64,000 nucleotides of DNA. It comes from Pedobacter miscanthi. Lineage in GTDB: Bacteria; Bacteroidota; Bacteroidia; Sphingobacteriales; Sphingobacteriaceae. The stretch's first letter is position 1. Each line of letters opens with the position of its first letter. Below, one piece after another: positions 52,902 through 64,000 of the stretch. The notes under the pieces were generated by a model. That model did no database searches. It saw only the letters and a list, made by a program, of their open reading frames with translations, and was not told the origin of the DNA. The stretch covers positions 124,001 to 188,000 of the forward strand of contig NZ_QNQU01000006.1 of NCBI RefSeq assembly GCF_003315595.1, in the 5' to 3' direction. Both the position numbers and the translations under genes were made by a program.

Positions 52902-54635
52902 TTATTTGTTTAACAAAGGTTTAACACGTTGCAGCATTTCATCTGCAGTAACTTTAGATAAAGCTTTTATCTCAAAACTTTCTAAAGCTTTATTCAGTTC
53001 AGCAAGTGCTGCAGTATTCTTATTTTTAGCATATAACGATCTCAATTGCCGTATTTTCTCAAAATCCTGCCCTCCTTCAATCAATTTCTCAAATCTTACA
53101 GATGATAAGGGACCAGGATAAACCTGATAGGTATCGCCAGCAGGCCAGGCTGTAAAACGGGTATCGGTTAACGGATTTTTTGTCCAGCTGTTATAGGCCC
53201 AGCGCAAATAGCCATCCATATTTTTATTAGCTGTGTACCAGCCCATCCATACCTGTTCTGCAGGTGAAGAAAAACTAAATGCATTTGGATAAGGCTCGGT
53301 ACAACAAGTATACCAGGTGCTTATTTTGCCTTCTTTATTTCGTTTCTGCAGTATATCTGCTGGGAATTCCCATTTAGAGGCAATGCAATAATTATCAATA
53401 TCTGCTTCGATTTCCTGATGATATTCTCCTGCAAGTGCAATTTTCCAATTTAAATCCACACTTTTTAATAATTTAATTACTGCCTGCATGGCTTTCATCG
53501 GGCGTTCATCCATCGCGATATAGGTTTTAGAGAACCAGTTTTTTGCTTTCAGATGTTTGGTAAAATCGGCAAGCATATTTTTCCAAAATGTATTATATCC
53601 AGGTGTTCCGATAGCTTCAGTAAAAACGGCTTCCTTTTGAGCAGCTTCGTCCCAATAGCTAAAAGCAATTTTCCATGGCACCATACTGTAGCAGTTAATT
53701 CGTTCATTAATGCCGGTTGTCATCACAAAAGTTATATATTTATCAAACAGGCTGTAATCATAAACCCAGGTGCCGTCTTTTTTCCTTGTCCACTTGATTA
53801 AACTTGGGTAATCATCGTAAGTTTGATGCCCCCAGGGCTCGTTTACAATACTCGCTGTAATGGTTTTCTGCCCGGCATTGGCTAACATGGTGTAATAAGG
53901 TTTTATAAGGTCAAAATGTTCGTCACTCCATAATTTCACCTGATGTGCACGGGCAATGGCGGCCGGATGTTGCCATAAATCAAGATCATATTTCCATTGA
54001 GCCGGCGCAGGCAAAGTTTTATTGAGCACCTCGATACTTATAGGCAGGTTATACTCTCTTTCACCTTTTACTTTAACAGTTCCTATGTAATTTCCGACTT
54101 TTGCACCTGCAGGAATTTTTATACTTAACCAAACAGGCTGTGTATTTTTGGCTTCGAGGTTAATGCTGAGTGTTTTGGTATCGATCAAATCAGCCACATA
54201 AGATGAATCGAAATCTGAAGCTTTGCGGTAACCACAACCATCTCTGAATTCATCAGTGATTACATATTTAAGAAATCCTGAACTAATATTTTCTTTTTTA
54301 ATGAGATTACCTTTTTGATCTTTCAGATCGGAAAACTTGATACTGATATTTGAATTTTTAGTATTAGTCCAAAGCAACAATTGGGTATGGATTTTTTCTC
54401 CTTTCCAGGCTTTTGCACTCCACGCATTTTGAAGGGAACCTGCAGGTGGCACTTCTCTGGTAAACCTGATATTGCTATTCGCAAAACCGGCATTCAATCT
54501 TCCGGTAACTTTATTCCACTCCTGGTTTACTGCTGCAGCGTCAGGTAGCTTTGTTTTTTGAAGGGTTAAACTTACATCCTGGGCACCGGCAGACAAGGCA
54601 CAACCCAGTATTAAAATGGCTGATAAAAACTTCAT
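52902..54635 (-). CDS. Glycoside hydrolase (GH123/DUF4091-like), exported
   Basis: 577 residues with a signal peptide (ending AGAQ near 19). Residues 60-220 form a beta-sandwich, then a (beta/alpha)8-type barrel with TYIAMDERP near 368; the adjacent Asp-Glu pair is the arrangement of family 123 enzymes, which use substrate-assisted catalysis on N-acetylgalactosamine-type sugars. The C-terminal block GWYTANKNMDGYLRWAYNSW with YPGP is a DUF4091 hallmark. It is an unexpected insertion between rpoC and DUF3467. Confidence 0.7.
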   Translation of the reverse strand: MKFLSAILILGCALSAGAQDVSLTLQKTKLPDAAAVNQEWNKVTGRLNAGFANSNIRFTREVPPAGSLQNAWSAKAWKGEKIHTQLLLWTNTKNSNISIKFSDLKDQKGNLIKKENISSGFLKYVITDEFRDGCGYRKASDFDSSYVADLIDTKTLSINLEAKNTQPVWLSIKIPAGAKVGNYIGTVKVKGEREYNLPISIEVLNKTLPAPAQWKYDLDLWQHPAAIARAHQVKLWSDEHFDLIKPYYTMLANAGQKTITASIVNEPWGHQTYDDYPSLIKWTRKKDGTWVYDYSLFDKYITFVMTTGINERINCYSMVPWKIAFSYWDEAAQKEAVFTEAIGTPGYNTFWKNMLADFTKHLKAKNWFSKTYIAMDERPMKAMQAVIKLLKSVDLNWKIALAGEYHQEIEADIDNYCIASKWEFPADILQKRNKEGKISTWYTCCTEPYPNAFSFSSPAEQVWMGWYTANKNMDGYLRWAYNSWTKNPLTDTRFTAWPAGDTYQVYPGPLSSVRFEKLIEGGQDFEKIRQLRSLYAKNKNTAALAELNKALESFEIKALSKVTADEMLQRVKPLLNK

Positions 54636-54827
54636 AAACCTAAAGTAATTAAACCTTAGTGAATAAAATTAAAGGCATAGCCAGCAATTTCTGCGCAAAC
54701 GTTTGATAAACTGTAACGAAATGGATAGGTAGTAGATAAAGATTAACCTGGATATTAAGGGTATTTATTTTTTTTGATAGCGAAGTTTATATTTTTGGCA
54801 TTCACTATTATACAAATTCAAAAAAAA

Positions 54828-55070
54828 TTATTTAATCATAAAATTCACAATGCCTATTACCGAACCGATAATGGCTAAAAACTGAATTAATCCAACAACA
54901 TAAATGGTTTTCTGCATATTCGAGATATCTTCTTTAGTAGCCAAAACTTCCCGCTTGTTGTCGAACTCAGATTTTACTTCAGCTTTAACAAAAGAAACCA
55001 ACTGCTCTGCTTCCTGTTCGCCTAGCTTAGCCTTTAAAATCTGAAAGAGTTGGATTTCAGTAACACTCAT
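54828..55070 (-). CDS. Small coiled-coil membrane protein (DUF1640-like)
   Basis: 80 residues: a helical, charged N-terminus with coiled-coil character (LGEQEAEQLVSFVKAEVKSEF and KREVLATKEDISNMQKTIY) and one C-terminal membrane helix at about 56-78. This layout resembles the CCDC90/DUF1640 family. It lies just downstream of rpoC and reads the same way. Function unknown. Confidence 0.55.
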   Translation of the reverse strand: MSVTEIQLFQILKAKLGEQEAEQLVSFVKAEVKSEFDNKREVLATKEDISNMQKTIYVVGLIQFLAIIGSVIGIVNFMIK

Positions 55071-55114
55071 GAGTTCACCTTTTATTATTTATTAAAGTTA
55101 CAAAATCTATTCCA

Positions 55115-55147
55115 AACAAAAAAACCCCGACAAAATGCCGGGGTTTT
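55115..55147 (-). terminator. Intrinsic terminator after rpoC
   Basis: AAAACCCCG and CGGGGTTTT form a 9-bp stem; on the minus strand a TTTTTTT tract follows. It ends the rpoB-rpoC message. Confidence 0.8.
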
Positions 55148-55166
55148 AAACTATTTAGATTAAATA

Positions 55167-58100
55167 TTAAGCTTCTACTTCTTCTTGTTTCGAAGCCAAT
55201 AATTTATCGTATTCTTCTTGAGAACCAACGATGATTCTTTCGTAACCACGTACACCAGTACCTGAAGGGATTAAGTGACCAACGATCACGTTTTCTTTCA
55301 AGCCTAACATATTATCGCGTTTACCTGCAATTGCTGCCTCATTTAATACTTTCGTAGTTTCCTGGAACGAAGCCGCAGAAATGAACGATTTAGTACCTAA
55401 TGATGCACGGGTAATACCCTGTAGGATAGAACTTGCAGTTGCTGGTCTTGCATCTCTAACCGTGATCTGTTTCAAATCTTTACGTTTCAATTGAGAATTT
55501 TCGTCTCTTAATCTGCGTAATGAAACAATCTGACCTGGTTTGAAATCTGTAGAGTCACCGGCGTCTTCAACAACTTTTTTGTCGTACATCGCATCATTCT
55601 CTTCTGCAAAATCCCAACGGTCTACAGCGTTGTTTTCTAAGAAAATGGTATCTCCCGGATCTTCGATGTGAACTTTCTGCATCATCTGGTGAACAATTAC
55701 CTCGAAGTGCTTATCATTAATTTTCACACCTTGCAAACGGTAAACCTCCTGAATACCATTCACAAGATATTCCTGAACCGCTGCCGGGCCTTTGATTGAT
55801 AAGATATCTGCAGGAGAAATTGAACCATCTGATAAAGGCATACCTGCTTTCACAAAGTCATTATCCTGTACAAGGATGTGTTTAGACAATGGAACAAGAT
55901 ATTTTTTAACTTCACCATCTTTCGATTCGATTGTAATCTCACGGTTACCACGTTTAACGCCACCTAAGGTTACTACACCATCAATTTCAGTTACTACGGC
56001 TGGGTTAGATGGGTTACGTGCCTCGAATAACTCGGTTACACGAGGTAAACCACCCGTAATATCCCTGGTTTTACCAGTAGCACGAGGAATTTTAGCGATA
56101 ATCTGACCAGTTTGGATAGTTTCACCTTCATCAACTGAAACGTGGGCACCTACCGGAATGTTATAACCTTTGATAAATTCACCTTTCTTGTCAACAATCT
56201 GAACAGAAGGGTTTTTAGTTTTATCACGTGTATCGATAATTACTTTTTCACGGTGACCGGTTTGCTCATCAGATTCTTCACGGAAAGTTACACCTTCGAT
56301 AATGGCATCGAACTGTGCTTTACCCGCAAATTCTGAAATGATAACCGCGTTGTACGGATCCCATGAACAAATTTTGTCGCCTTTAGTTAATTTATCGCCT
56401 TCTTTAACAAATAAGAATGCACCGTAAGGGATGTTGTTGGTTACGATCACACGACCAGAACCTGGCTCAACAATCCTGAACTCACCTGAACGGCCCAATA
56501 CAACCTGTACTTTACCATCTTCAGTTTCTGTATCTACTGTACGGATGTTTTCGAATTCGATAACACCATCAAATTTAGCTACGATGTTTGATTCGGCAGC
56601 AATGTTTGATGCCGTACCACCCACGTGGAAAGTACGAAGTGTTAACTGTGTACCCGGCTCACCGATAGACTGTGCAGCAATTACACCTACAGCCTCTCCT
56701 CTTTGAACACGTTTACCTGAGGCCAGGTTACGGCCATAACATAATGCACAAACACCACGTTTAGATTCGCAGGTTAATACCGAACGGATCTCGATACCTT
56801 CAAGAGGTGATTCTTCGATGATTTTAGCTAAATCCTCGTCGATATCCTGACCAGCAGAAACTAAAAGTTCACCGTTTAACGGGTTGTAAACATCATGTAA
56901 TGAAGTACGGCCTAAAATACGCTCATATAATGGTTCAACAATATCTTCGTTATCTTTCAATGCAGTTGTGTACATACCTCTTAAAGTACCACAATCTGAA
57001 TCGTTAACGATCATATCCTGAGCAACATCATGTAAACGACGGGTTAAGTAACCCGCATCGGCTGTTTTTAACGCCGTATCCGCCAAACCTTTACGGGCAC
57101 CGTGGGTAGAGATAAAGTACTCTAATACCGATAATCCTTCTTTAAAGTTTGATAAGATCGGGTTTTCGATAATATCACCACCTGAACCTGATTTTTGAGG
57201 CTTAGCCATCAATCCCCTCATTCCGCAAAGCTGACGAATCTGCTCTTTAGAACCACGGGCTCCTGAATCAAGCATCATGTATACCGAGTTAAAACCTTGG
57301 TTATCGCTAGATAACTGGTTCATAACGAAAGTAGTTAACCTGTTGTTGATACGGGTCCAGATATCGATGATCTGGTTGTAACGCTCGTTGTTGGTAATGA
57401 AACCCATGTTATAGTTGTTTCTTACCTCTTCAACCTCGTTAGCAGCCTGCTCTAATAAAGTATGTTTCTCAACCGGAATGTTTACGTCCTGTAAGTTGAA
57501 CGATAAACCTCCCTGGAATGCCATTTTGAAACCTAATTCTTTAATGTCATCCAAGAATTGAGAAGCACGGGCCATACCGGTCATTTTTACTACTTCACCG
57601 ATAATATCTCTTAACGATTTTTTAGTTAATAACTCGTTGATATAACCTACTTCTTCCGGAACCATTTGGTTGAATAATACCCTACCAACAGTGGTTTCAG
57701 TTAATTTATTAACGATAGAACCATCATTTTGCTTCACATTTACTCTTACTTTGATAAATGCGTGCAAGTCTAATTCTTTCTCGTTATAAGCAATAATCAC
57801 TTCTTCCGGAGAATAGAAATTCGAATCCTGTCCTTTTACAACCCTTGTTTCGTCAGTTCTGCGGCCTTTAGTAATGTAATAAAGACCCAAAACCATATCC
57901 TGAGAAGGTACTGTAATTGGCGTACCGTTTGCAGGGTTCAGGATGTTGTGAGCTGCCAACATTAATACCTGGGCTTCCAAAATTGCTGCGTTACCTAACG
58001 GTAAGTGCACAGCCATCTGGTCACCATCAAAATCGGCGTTGAATGCAGTACAAACTAGTGGGTGTAACTGGATTGCTTTTCCTTCAATTAATTTTGGCTG

Positions 58101-59453
58101 GAAAGCCTGAATACCTAATCTGTGTAGCGTAGGTGCACGGTTTAATAATACCGGGTGACCTTTTAACACGTTCTCAAGGATATCCCAAACTAAAGGATCT
58201 TTTCTATCAACAATTTTCTTGGCTGATTTTACTGTTTTTACCACACCACGCTCAATCATCTTACGGATGATGAATGGTTTGTAAAGCTCAGCAGCCATAT
58301 CTTTAGGAATACCGCACTCGTGTAATTTAAGGCTAGGGCCTACAACAATTACCGAACGTGCTGAATAATCCACACGTTTACCTAATAAGTTCTGACGGAA
58401 ACGACCTTGTTTACCTTTCAGGATATCTGAAAGTGATTTCAAAGCACGGTTACCTTCAGTTTTTACCGCGTTAACTTTACGTGAGTTATCGAATAACGAA
58501 TCTACAGCTTCCTGCAACATACGTTTCTCGTTACGTAAAATTACCTCTGGTGCTTTAATCTCGATCAAACGTTTTAAACGGTTGTTACGGATAATTACAC
58601 GACGGTATAAATCATTTAGGTCGGAAGTAGCGAAACGGCCACCTTCTAAAGGAACTAAAGGACGTAATTCAGGTGGAATAACCGGAACGATTTTCACGAT
58701 CATCCACTCAGGGCGGTTTTCGATACGTGTATTTGCACCACGGAAAGCTTCTACAACCTGAAGACGTTTTAAAGCCTCATTTTTACGTTGCTGAGAAGTT
58801 TCGTTAGCAGCCTGGTGACGTAAATCGTAAGATAATGTATCTAAATCAATACGTTTTAATAAATCTTCTAATGCTTCAGCACCCATTTTGGCGATGAATT
58901 TATTAGGATCTTTATCATCTAAATATTGATTTTCTTTAGGTAATTTATCTAAGATATCTAAATATTCTTCCTCAGTTAAGAAGTCCATATAGTTGATACC
59001 TTCTTCGGCCATTAAGCCCGATTGGATAACTACGTAACGCTCGTAATAGATAATTAAATCAAGTTTTTTAGTAGGTAAACCTAATAAATAACCGATTTTG
59101 TTTGGTAAAGAGCGGAAGTACCAGATGTGCGCTACAGGAACCACCAAAGCGATGTGCCCCATACGCTCACGACGTACTTTTTTCTCTGTTACTTCAACAC
59201 CACAACGATCGCAAACAATACCTTTATAACGGATACGTTTGTATTTACCGCAATGACATTCGTAATCTTTTACCGGACCAAAAATACGCTCACAGAACAA
59301 ACCATCACGTTCTGGCTTGTAAGTACGGTAGTTAATGGTTTCTGGTTTCAACACCTCACCGCTCGAACGTTCCAGAATAATTTCCGGAGACGATAAGCTA
59401 ATGGTAATGGATGTGAAATTGCTTTTTAATTTATTATCCTTTTTGTAAGACAT
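55167..59453 (-). CDS. rpoC: RNA polymerase beta-prime subunit
   Basis: 1428 residues. The N-terminal zinc ribbon has Cys66, Cys68, Cys81 and Cys84, and the catalytic magnesium loop [12 protein letters not shown] is at 472-483 with Asp474, 476 and 478. With beta it forms the active cleft and clamp. It is the second gene of the rpoBC operon, 88 bp after rpoB, and a terminator follows. The intergenic hairpin at 59480-59525 could affect the relative amounts of the two subunits. Confidence 0.97.
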   Translation of the reverse strand: MSYKKDNKLKSNFTSITISLSSPEIILERSSGEVLKPETINYRTYKPERDGLFCERIFGPVKDYECHCGKYKRIRYKGIVCDRCGVEVTEKKVRRERMGHIALVVPVAHIWYFRSLPNKIGYLLGLPTKKLDLIIYYERYVVIQSGLMAEEGINYMDFLTEEEYLDILDKLPKENQYLDDKDPNKFIAKMGAEALEDLLKRIDLDTLSYDLRHQAANETSQQRKNEALKRLQVVEAFRGANTRIENRPEWMIVKIVPVIPPELRPLVPLEGGRFATSDLNDLYRRVIIRNNRLKRLIEIKAPEVILRNEKRMLQEAVDSLFDNSRKVNAVKTEGNRALKSLSDILKGKQGRFRQNLLGKRVDYSARSVIVVGPSLKLHECGIPKDMAAELYKPFIIRKMIERGVVKTVKSAKKIVDRKDPLVWDILENVLKGHPVLLNRAPTLHRLGIQAFQPKLIEGKAIQLHPLVCTAFNADFDGDQMAVHLPLGNAAILEAQVLMLAAHNILNPANGTPITVPSQDMVLGLYYITKGRRTDETRVVKGQDSNFYSPEEVIIAYNEKELDLHAFIKVRVNVKQNDGSIVNKLTETTVGRVLFNQMVPEEVGYINELLTKKSLRDIIGEVVKMTGMARASQFLDDIKELGFKMAFQGGLSFNLQDVNIPVEKHTLLEQAANEVEEVRNNYNMGFITNNERYNQIIDIWTRINNRLTTFVMNQLSSDNQGFNSVYMMLDSGARGSKEQIRQLCGMRGLMAKPQKSGSGGDIIENPILSNFKEGLSVLEYFISTHGARKGLADTALKTADAGYLTRRLHDVAQDMIVNDSDCGTLRGMYTTALKDNEDIVEPLYERILGRTSLHDVYNPLNGELLVSAGQDIDEDLAKIIEESPLEGIEIRSVLTCESKRGVCALCYGRNLASGKRVQRGEAVGVIAAQSIGEPGTQLTLRTFHVGGTASNIAAESNIVAKFDGVIEFENIRTVDTETEDGKVQVVLGRSGEFRIVEPGSGRVIVTNNIPYGAFLFVKEGDKLTKGDKICSWDPYNAVIISEFAGKAQFDAIIEGVTFREESDEQTGHREKVIIDTRDKTKNPSVQIVDKKGEFIKGYNIPVGAHVSVDEGETIQTGQIIAKIPRATGKTRDITGGLPRVTELFEARNPSNPAVVTEIDGVVTLGGVKRGNREITIESKDGEVKKYLVPLSKHILVQDNDFVKAGMPLSDGSISPADILSIKGPAAVQEYLVNGIQEVYRLQGVKINDKHFEVIVHQMMQKVHIEDPGDTIFLENNAVDRWDFAEENDAMYDKKVVEDAGDSTDFKPGQIVSLRRLRDENSQLKRKDLKQITVRDARPATASSILQGITRASLGTKSFISAASFQETTKVLNEAAIAGKRDNMLGLKENVIVGHLIPSGTGVRGYERIIVGSQEEYDKLLASKQEEVEA

Positions 59454-59479
59454 ATGCTTTTGTTTGTAGTAGCAAGTAC

Positions 59480-59525
59480 TTAGTATCGAGTATCAAGATA
59501 TGTAATCCAATCTTGATACTCGATA
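59480..59525. repeat. Stem-loop between rpoB and rpoC
   Basis: AGTATCGAGTATCAAGAT and ATCTTGATACTCGATACT are perfect 18-bp inverted copies with a 10-bp loop. The flanks have similar TATCGAGTAT/GTATTGAGTA half-copies, so it is a repeat-family member. No T-run follows, so it is probably a processing or stabilising hairpin, not a terminator. Confidence 0.65.
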
Positions 59526-59541
59526 CTTTAATACTCAATAC

Positions 59542-62500
59542 TTAGTCTAACGTAATATCTAAACCTAAACCGCGTAACTCATGTACCAATACGTTAAACG
59601 ATTCTGGCACACCTGGAGTTGGTAGGTTTTCACCTTTAACAATGGCTTCGTAAGTTTTGGCCCTTCCGATCACATCATCCGACTTAACGGTTAAGATCTC
59701 CTGAAGGATGTTAGCTGCACCGAATGCCTCTAATGCCCAAACCTCCATCTCACCAAAACGCTGACCACCGAACTGGGCTTTACCACCCAAAGGTTGTTGT
59801 GTAATTAATGAGTATGGTCCGATTGAACGGGCGTGCATCTTATCATCAACCATGTGACCTAGTTTCAGCATGTAAATAATACCTACTGTTGTAGTCTGAT
59901 CGAAACGCTCACCTGTTAAACCATTGTATAAGTAGGTTTTTCCTGAAGCAGGAACACCGGCTTTTGCAATCCACTCTTCCACTTCATCGTGGGTAGCACC
60001 ATCAAAAATCGGGGTTGCAAATTTAACACCCAACTCCTGACCAGCCCAGGCTAAAATGGTTTCGTAGATCTGACCAAGGTTCATACGTGAAGGTACACCC
60101 AGTGGGTTCAACACGATATCAACCGGGCTACCATCAGCTAAGAAAGGCATATCTTCATCACGTACAATACGTGCAACAATACCTTTGTTACCGTGGCGAC
60201 CTGCCATTTTATCACCTACTTTTAATTTACGTTTTTTAGCAACATAAACTTTTGCCATCTGTACAATACCTGATGGAAGCTCATCACCTACACTAATCGC
60301 AAATTTATCGCGTTTGTAAGCTCCAAGTTCTTCGTTAACACGGATACCGTAGTTGTGAAGCAACATTTTAATCAACTCGTTTTTATCATCATCAGTAGTC
60401 CATTTGTTAGGGCTGATGTGGTTATAATCAAGTTCTGCTAAAATTTTCTGAGTAAATTTAGCACCTTTTGCAACCAAAAGTTCTTTGTAAATGTTGAATA
60501 CACCCTGAGATGTTTTTCCGTTTACAATAGCGAACAACTTGTCTACCAGTTCTGCTTTTAATTTCTCAGTGATATTGTTATATCCTTTGTCTAATTTCTC
60601 AATTGCCGATTTTTCTTCAGCTTTTGTAGTTTTCTTAGCACGGCTGAATAATTTGGTATCGATTACCACACCCTGGATTGAAGGAGGAGTTTTTAAAGAC
60701 GCATCTTTAACATCACCTGCTTTATCACCAAAGATTGCACGTAGTAATTTTTCCTCTGGTGAAGGATCAGATTCTCCTTTTGGAGTGATCTTACCAATTA
60801 AAATATCACCTTCTTTTACATCAGCACCAATACGGATAATACCATTTTCATCAAGGTCTTTAGTAGCCTCTTCAGAAACGTTAGGGATATCGGGTGTTAA
60901 TTCCTCTTCTCCACGTTTAGTATCACGTACCTCTAATTCAAACTCTTCAATATGCAATGAAGTGAAAACGTCGTCACGAACAATACGCTCGTTGATTACA
61001 ATCGCATCCTCAAAGTTGAAACCCTGCCAAGGCATGAATGCCACTTTAAGGTTTCTACCTAATGCCAGTTCACCGTTCTGAGTTGCATAACCTTCGCAAA
61101 GCACTTGTCCTTTAGTAACTTTCTGACCTTTCTTAACGATTGGTTTTAAGTTGATACAAGTATTCTGGTTGGTTTTTTTGAACTTGATTAAACGGTAAGT
61201 TTTGCTATCACCTTCGAATGAAACTAAACGATCATCTTCGTTACGCTCATATTTAATAGTGATTTCGTTAGCATCTACATATTCAACAATACCATCACCT
61301 TCCGCGTTGATCAAAGTTCTTGAATCGCGTGCAACGCGACCTTCTAAACCTGTACCAACAATAGGTGCTTCAGGACGTAACAACGGCACGGCCTGACGTT
61401 GCATGTTCGATCCCATCAAAGCCCTGTTCGCATCATCATGTTCTAAGAACGGAATCAACGAAGCAGCGATTGAAGTAATCTGGTTTGGCGCAACGTCCAT
61501 TAAGTCTAATTTCTCAGGCTCAATAATCGGGAAGTCACCCTCGTAACGTGCTTTAACACGTGGTGTGGTAAAGTTACCTTTATCATCATACTCTGCATTG
61601 GCCTGAGCGATGGTTTTACCATCTTCATCCTCAGCAGATAAATAAATAACGTCCGAATCTACAACTACTTTACCTTCTTCAACACGTTTATACGGTGTTT
61701 CAATGAAACCTAAATTGTTAATTTTTGCATGCACACAAAGTGATGAAATCAAACCAATGTTTGGTCCCTCTGGAGTTTCAATGGTACATAAACGACCATA
61801 GTGGGTATAGTGAACGTCACGTACCTCGAAACCGGCACGCTCACGCGATAAACCACCTGGACCTAGGGCCGATAAACGGCGTTTGTGTGTAATCTCTGCC
61901 AATGGATTGGTTTGATCCATGAACTGAGATAACTGGTTGGTACCAAAGAAAGAGTTGATAACCGATGATAATGTACGGGCATTAATCAAATCAGTTGGTG
62001 TAAACACCTCGTTATCGCGAATGTTCATACGCTCACGGATTGTTCTGGCCATACGGGCTAAACCAACACCAAATTGTGCGTACAACTGCTCACCTACCGT
62101 ACGTACACGACGGTTAGATAAGTGATCGATATCATCCACCTCTTCTTTTGAGTTGATCAGTTTGATCAGGTATTTTACAATCGCGATAATATCCGCTTTT
62201 GTTAATACTTTAACCTCATCAGGGGTATTCATTTTTAATTTACGGTTGATGCGGTAACGACCAACATCTCCTAAATCGTAACGTTTATCCGAGAAGAATA
62301 AACGATCAATGATACCACGTGCAGTTTCCTCATCAGGTGGTTCTGCGTTACGCAAAGCACGGTAGATGTTTTCAACAGCTTCTTTCTCAGAGTTTGATGT
62401 ATCTTTCTGTAATGTATTATATATAATGGTATAATCAGCCTGACTTGCGCCATCTTCTTTTGATAAGATGATGCTTTTTACGCCAGCTTCGATAACCATA

Positions 62501-63345
62501 TCAATGTGTTCGTCTTCTAAAACGGTTTCTCTTTCAAGAATCACTTCATTACGGTCGATAGAAACTACCTCACCAGTATCTTCATCAACAAAATCCTCAA
62601 CCCATTTTTTCAATACCCTTGCAGCCAGTTTACGACCGATGTATTTCTTTAAACCTGATTTGCTAACTTTTACTTCGTCGGCAAGATCAAAAAGTTCCAA
62701 GATATCTTTATCAGAATCGTAACCGATAGCACGTAATAAAGTGGTAACCGGGAATTTTTTCTTACGATCGATGTAAGCATACATTACGTTGTTAACGTCT
62801 GTAGCAAACTCGATCCATGAACCTTTGAAAGGAATAACACGTGCCGAATACAATTTGGTTCCGTTAGTGTGACGGCTCTGGCCGAAGAACACACCCGGAG
62901 AACGGTGTAATTGCGAAACGATAACACGTTCTGCACCGTTGATAACAAACGTACCTTTTGGTGTCATATACGGGATAGTACCTAAGTACACATCCTGGAT
63001 AATGGTTTCAAAATCTTCATGTTCTACATCATTACAAGAAAGCTTAAGCTTTGCTTTTAATGGAACATTGTAGGTTAATCCACGCTCAATACACTCGTGT
63101 ATATCGTAACGTGGCGGATCAACAAAATAATCAAGAAACTCTAATACGAAGATATTTCTTGAATCTGTTATTGGAAAGTTTTCAGCAAACACTTTGAACA
63201 AACCCTCGCTCGAGCGATCGTCTGAAGTGGTATCTATCTGGAAAAATTCTCTGAATGATTGCAATTGCACATCCAGAAAATCCGGATAGTCTATAATGTG
63301 CTTACTAGTTGCAAAATTTACTCTTTGTTCGACTGTCTTTGCCAA
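59542..63345 (-). CDS. rpoB: RNA polymerase beta subunit
   Basis: 1267 residues. The rifampicin-binding segment reads [27 protein letters not shown], given here as [13 protein letters not shown] and [14 protein letters not shown]: the residues equivalent to E. coli Gln513, Asp516, His526 and Ser531 are unchanged, so a rifampicin-sensitive form is expected. The later [18 protein letters not shown] and [20 protein letters not shown] blocks are family-typical. It follows rplL in the standard ribosomal-RNA polymerase order. Confidence 0.97.
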   Translation of the reverse strand: MAKTVEQRVNFATSKHIIDYPDFLDVQLQSFREFFQIDTTSDDRSSEGLFKVFAENFPITDSRNIFVLEFLDYFVDPPRYDIHECIERGLTYNVPLKAKLKLSCNDVEHEDFETIIQDVYLGTIPYMTPKGTFVINGAERVIVSQLHRSPGVFFGQSRHTNGTKLYSARVIPFKGSWIEFATDVNNVMYAYIDRKKKFPVTTLLRAIGYDSDKDILELFDLADEVKVSKSGLKKYIGRKLAARVLKKWVEDFVDEDTGEVVSIDRNEVILERETVLEDEHIDMVIEAGVKSIILSKEDGASQADYTIIYNTLQKDTSNSEKEAVENIYRALRNAEPPDEETARGIIDRLFFSDKRYDLGDVGRYRINRKLKMNTPDEVKVLTKADIIAIVKYLIKLINSKEEVDDIDHLSNRRVRTVGEQLYAQFGVGLARMARTIRERMNIRDNEVFTPTDLINARTLSSVINSFFGTNQLSQFMDQTNPLAEITHKRRLSALGPGGLSRERAGFEVRDVHYTHYGRLCTIETPEGPNIGLISSLCVHAKINNLGFIETPYKRVEEGKVVVDSDVIYLSAEDEDGKTIAQANAEYDDKGNFTTPRVKARYEGDFPIIEPEKLDLMDVAPNQITSIAASLIPFLEHDDANRALMGSNMQRQAVPLLRPEAPIVGTGLEGRVARDSRTLINAEGDGIVEYVDANEITIKYERNEDDRLVSFEGDSKTYRLIKFKKTNQNTCINLKPIVKKGQKVTKGQVLCEGYATQNGELALGRNLKVAFMPWQGFNFEDAIVINERIVRDDVFTSLHIEEFELEVRDTKRGEEELTPDIPNVSEEATKDLDENGIIRIGADVKEGDILIGKITPKGESDPSPEEKLLRAIFGDKAGDVKDASLKTPPSIQGVVIDTKLFSRAKKTTKAEEKSAIEKLDKGYNNITEKLKAELVDKLFAIVNGKTSQGVFNIYKELLVAKGAKFTQKILAELDYNHISPNKWTTDDDKNELIKMLLHNYGIRVNEELGAYKRDKFAISVGDELPSGIVQMAKVYVAKKRKLKVGDKMAGRHGNKGIVARIVRDEDMPFLADGSPVDIVLNPLGVPSRMNLGQIYETILAWAGQELGVKFATPIFDGATHDEVEEWIAKAGVPASGKTYLYNGLTGERFDQTTTVGIIYMLKLGHMVDDKMHARSIGPYSLITQQPLGGKAQFGGQRFGEMEVWALEAFGAANILQEILTVKSDDVIGRAKTYEAIVKGENLPTPGVPESFNVLVHELRGLGLDITLD

Positions 63346-63444
63346 TGGACTAAAAGATTTTAGTTTAAGAATAAACTATTTGTTTGGTTTCGTTTCCAAC
63401 CATGCTCATCAACCAAACAAAATGAGATGTTTATAAACAGGTAA

Positions 63445-63471
63445 AGACACCGACATTTTCAGTCGGTGTCT
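63445..63471 (-). promoter_or_regulatory. Hairpin between rplL and rpoB
   Basis: AGACACCGAC and GTCGGTGTCT form a perfect 10-bp stem around a 7-nt loop. On the minus strand it is not followed by a T-run, so partial termination or RNase processing is more likely than full termination. Attenuation between rplL and rpoB is known in E. coli. Confidence 0.5.
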
Positions 63472-63502
63472 AATACATTTTTAGCTTAGCTAAGTTAAGT
63501 GA

Positions 63503-63880
63503 TTACTTAATCTCAACTACTGCTCCAGCTTCTTCTAATTGTTTTTTAAGAGCTTCTGCTTCGTCTTTAGCAACACCAGCTTTTAATTCTTTTGGTGCTC
63601 CGTCTACTAAGTCTTTAGCTTCTTTCAAACCTAAACCAGTTAAGTCTTTAACAAGTTTTACAACTGCTAATTTCTGACCACCAGCTTCTTTTAAGATTAC
63701 ATCAAAAGATGTTTTTTCTGCAGCAGCAGCAGGTGCATCACCACCAGCAGCAGGACCAGCAACTACAGCAGCAGCTGCAGGCTCAATACCATACTCATCT
63801 TTTAAGATTTGAGCTAATTCATTAACTTCTTTTACTGTTAAGTTTACTAATTGCTCAGCAAACGCTTTTAAATCTGCCAT
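63503..63880 (-). CDS. rplL: 50S ribosomal protein L7/L12
   Basis: 125 residues: an N-terminal dimerisation helix region ([20 protein letters not shown]), an Ala/Gly/Pro-rich hinge ([20 protein letters not shown]) at 36-55 and the globular C-terminal domain ([41 protein letters not shown]). It forms the ribosomal stalk that recruits elongation factors. It lies between rplJ and rpoB in the usual order, and the Ala-rich hinge is normal. Confidence 0.97.
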   Translation of the reverse strand: MADLKAFAEQLVNLTVKEVNELAQILKDEYGIEPAAAAVVAGPAAGGDAPAAAAEKTSFDVILKEAGGQKLAVVKLVKDLTGLGLKEAKDLVDGAPKELKAGVAKDEAEALKKQLEEAGAVVEIK

Positions 63881-63946
63881 TTTATTAAGATTTTAAAAAT
63901 TTACGTGTGTAATAATTTTGTTTAATTTGCGAACTTAAGGTGTTCG

Positions 63947-64000
63947 TTAACCTTCTCTTTCCTGAAGAGTTTTAACAATTCCTGCAATTTTGTTTCCGCC
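63947..64000 (-). CDS. rplJ: 50S ribosomal protein L10, C-terminal end
   Basis: The last 17 codons and the stop lie in the window: the translation ends GGNKIAGIVKTLQEREG. The position directly upstream of rplL in the usual L10-L7/L12 order is the main support, and the KIAGIVKTL pattern fits L10 C-termini. An alternative frame in the same bases reads to a later stop but fits no ribosomal protein. Confidence 0.8.
   Translation of the reverse strand, partial: GGNKIAGIVKTLQEREG

Noticed and set aside
63445..63471. Full terminator between rplL and rpoB
   Set aside because: The stem is strong but no T-run follows, and rpoB must be read through in this operon.

Overview
The window looks like a chromosomal stretch of a Bacteroidota bacterium, most probably of the family Sphingobacteriaceae (Pedobacter-like; the genus is inference). 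The signs are a DnaE with a fused N-terminal proofreading exonuclease, GLPGLI, DUF4136 and DUF3467 proteins, many lipoproteins, a FadL-type outer-membrane protein, -7 boxes of the form TAnnTTTG, and intergenic space filled with short palindromic repeats. No transposase, integrase, rRNA, tRNA or CRISPR array was seen.

Layout. 1-316 is the start of a pyruvate oxidase-type enzyme running off the left edge. 667-8299 holds a GH19 chitinase, a coupled peroxiredoxin/DsbA-like pair, a DUF58 protein, a nitroreductase, a GreA-C-terminus-like protein and envelope lipoproteins. Two tandem polysaccharide-deacetylase lipoproteins (7412-9284) are followed by a DPP-IV-like S9 peptidase, a PQQ-type sugar dehydrogenase, thioredoxin and dnaE (14053-18486). 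18690-21240 is a repeat district: a 250-bp tandem array rich in hairpins, a lipocalin gene, then about 45 copies of a 21-bp module phased at two DNA turns, followed by a frameshifted lipoprotein gene. 21773-31550 carries malate dehydrogenase, an AraC regulator, S41 and retropepsin-like proteases, a truncated haemoglobin, an SRPBCC protein with its own operator-like palindrome, a two-component system, and a Usp-like/bestrophin pair. 31717-33451 is a compact PadR operon with two related membrane proteins and a clear operator. gyrB follows, then 1.1 kb of repeat-derived DNA.

The right half is mostly housekeeping: a Skp-like lipoprotein, guanine deaminase, a TlpA-type thioredoxin protein, EcsC, an S4 protein, dapD, a family-4 glycosyltransferase, two DUF4136 lipoproteins, a GLPGLI protein, a TsaC-type enzyme, a CCA-adding-type enzyme and miaA (three tRNA-modification or maturation functions close together), an SGNH hydrolase/FadL pair, DUF3467, a GH123-like enzyme, and the ribosomal/RNA-polymerase cluster rplJ-rplL-rpoB-rpoC read leftward from the right edge.

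The least explained signals are non-coding: the two tandem arrays at 18690-21240, several palindromic repeat families that reach into gene ends, and three regulatory palindromes (upstream of padR, of the SRPBCC gene and of trxA). Start codons were revised wherever a -7 box, a lipoprotein signal or family length argued for an internal start.
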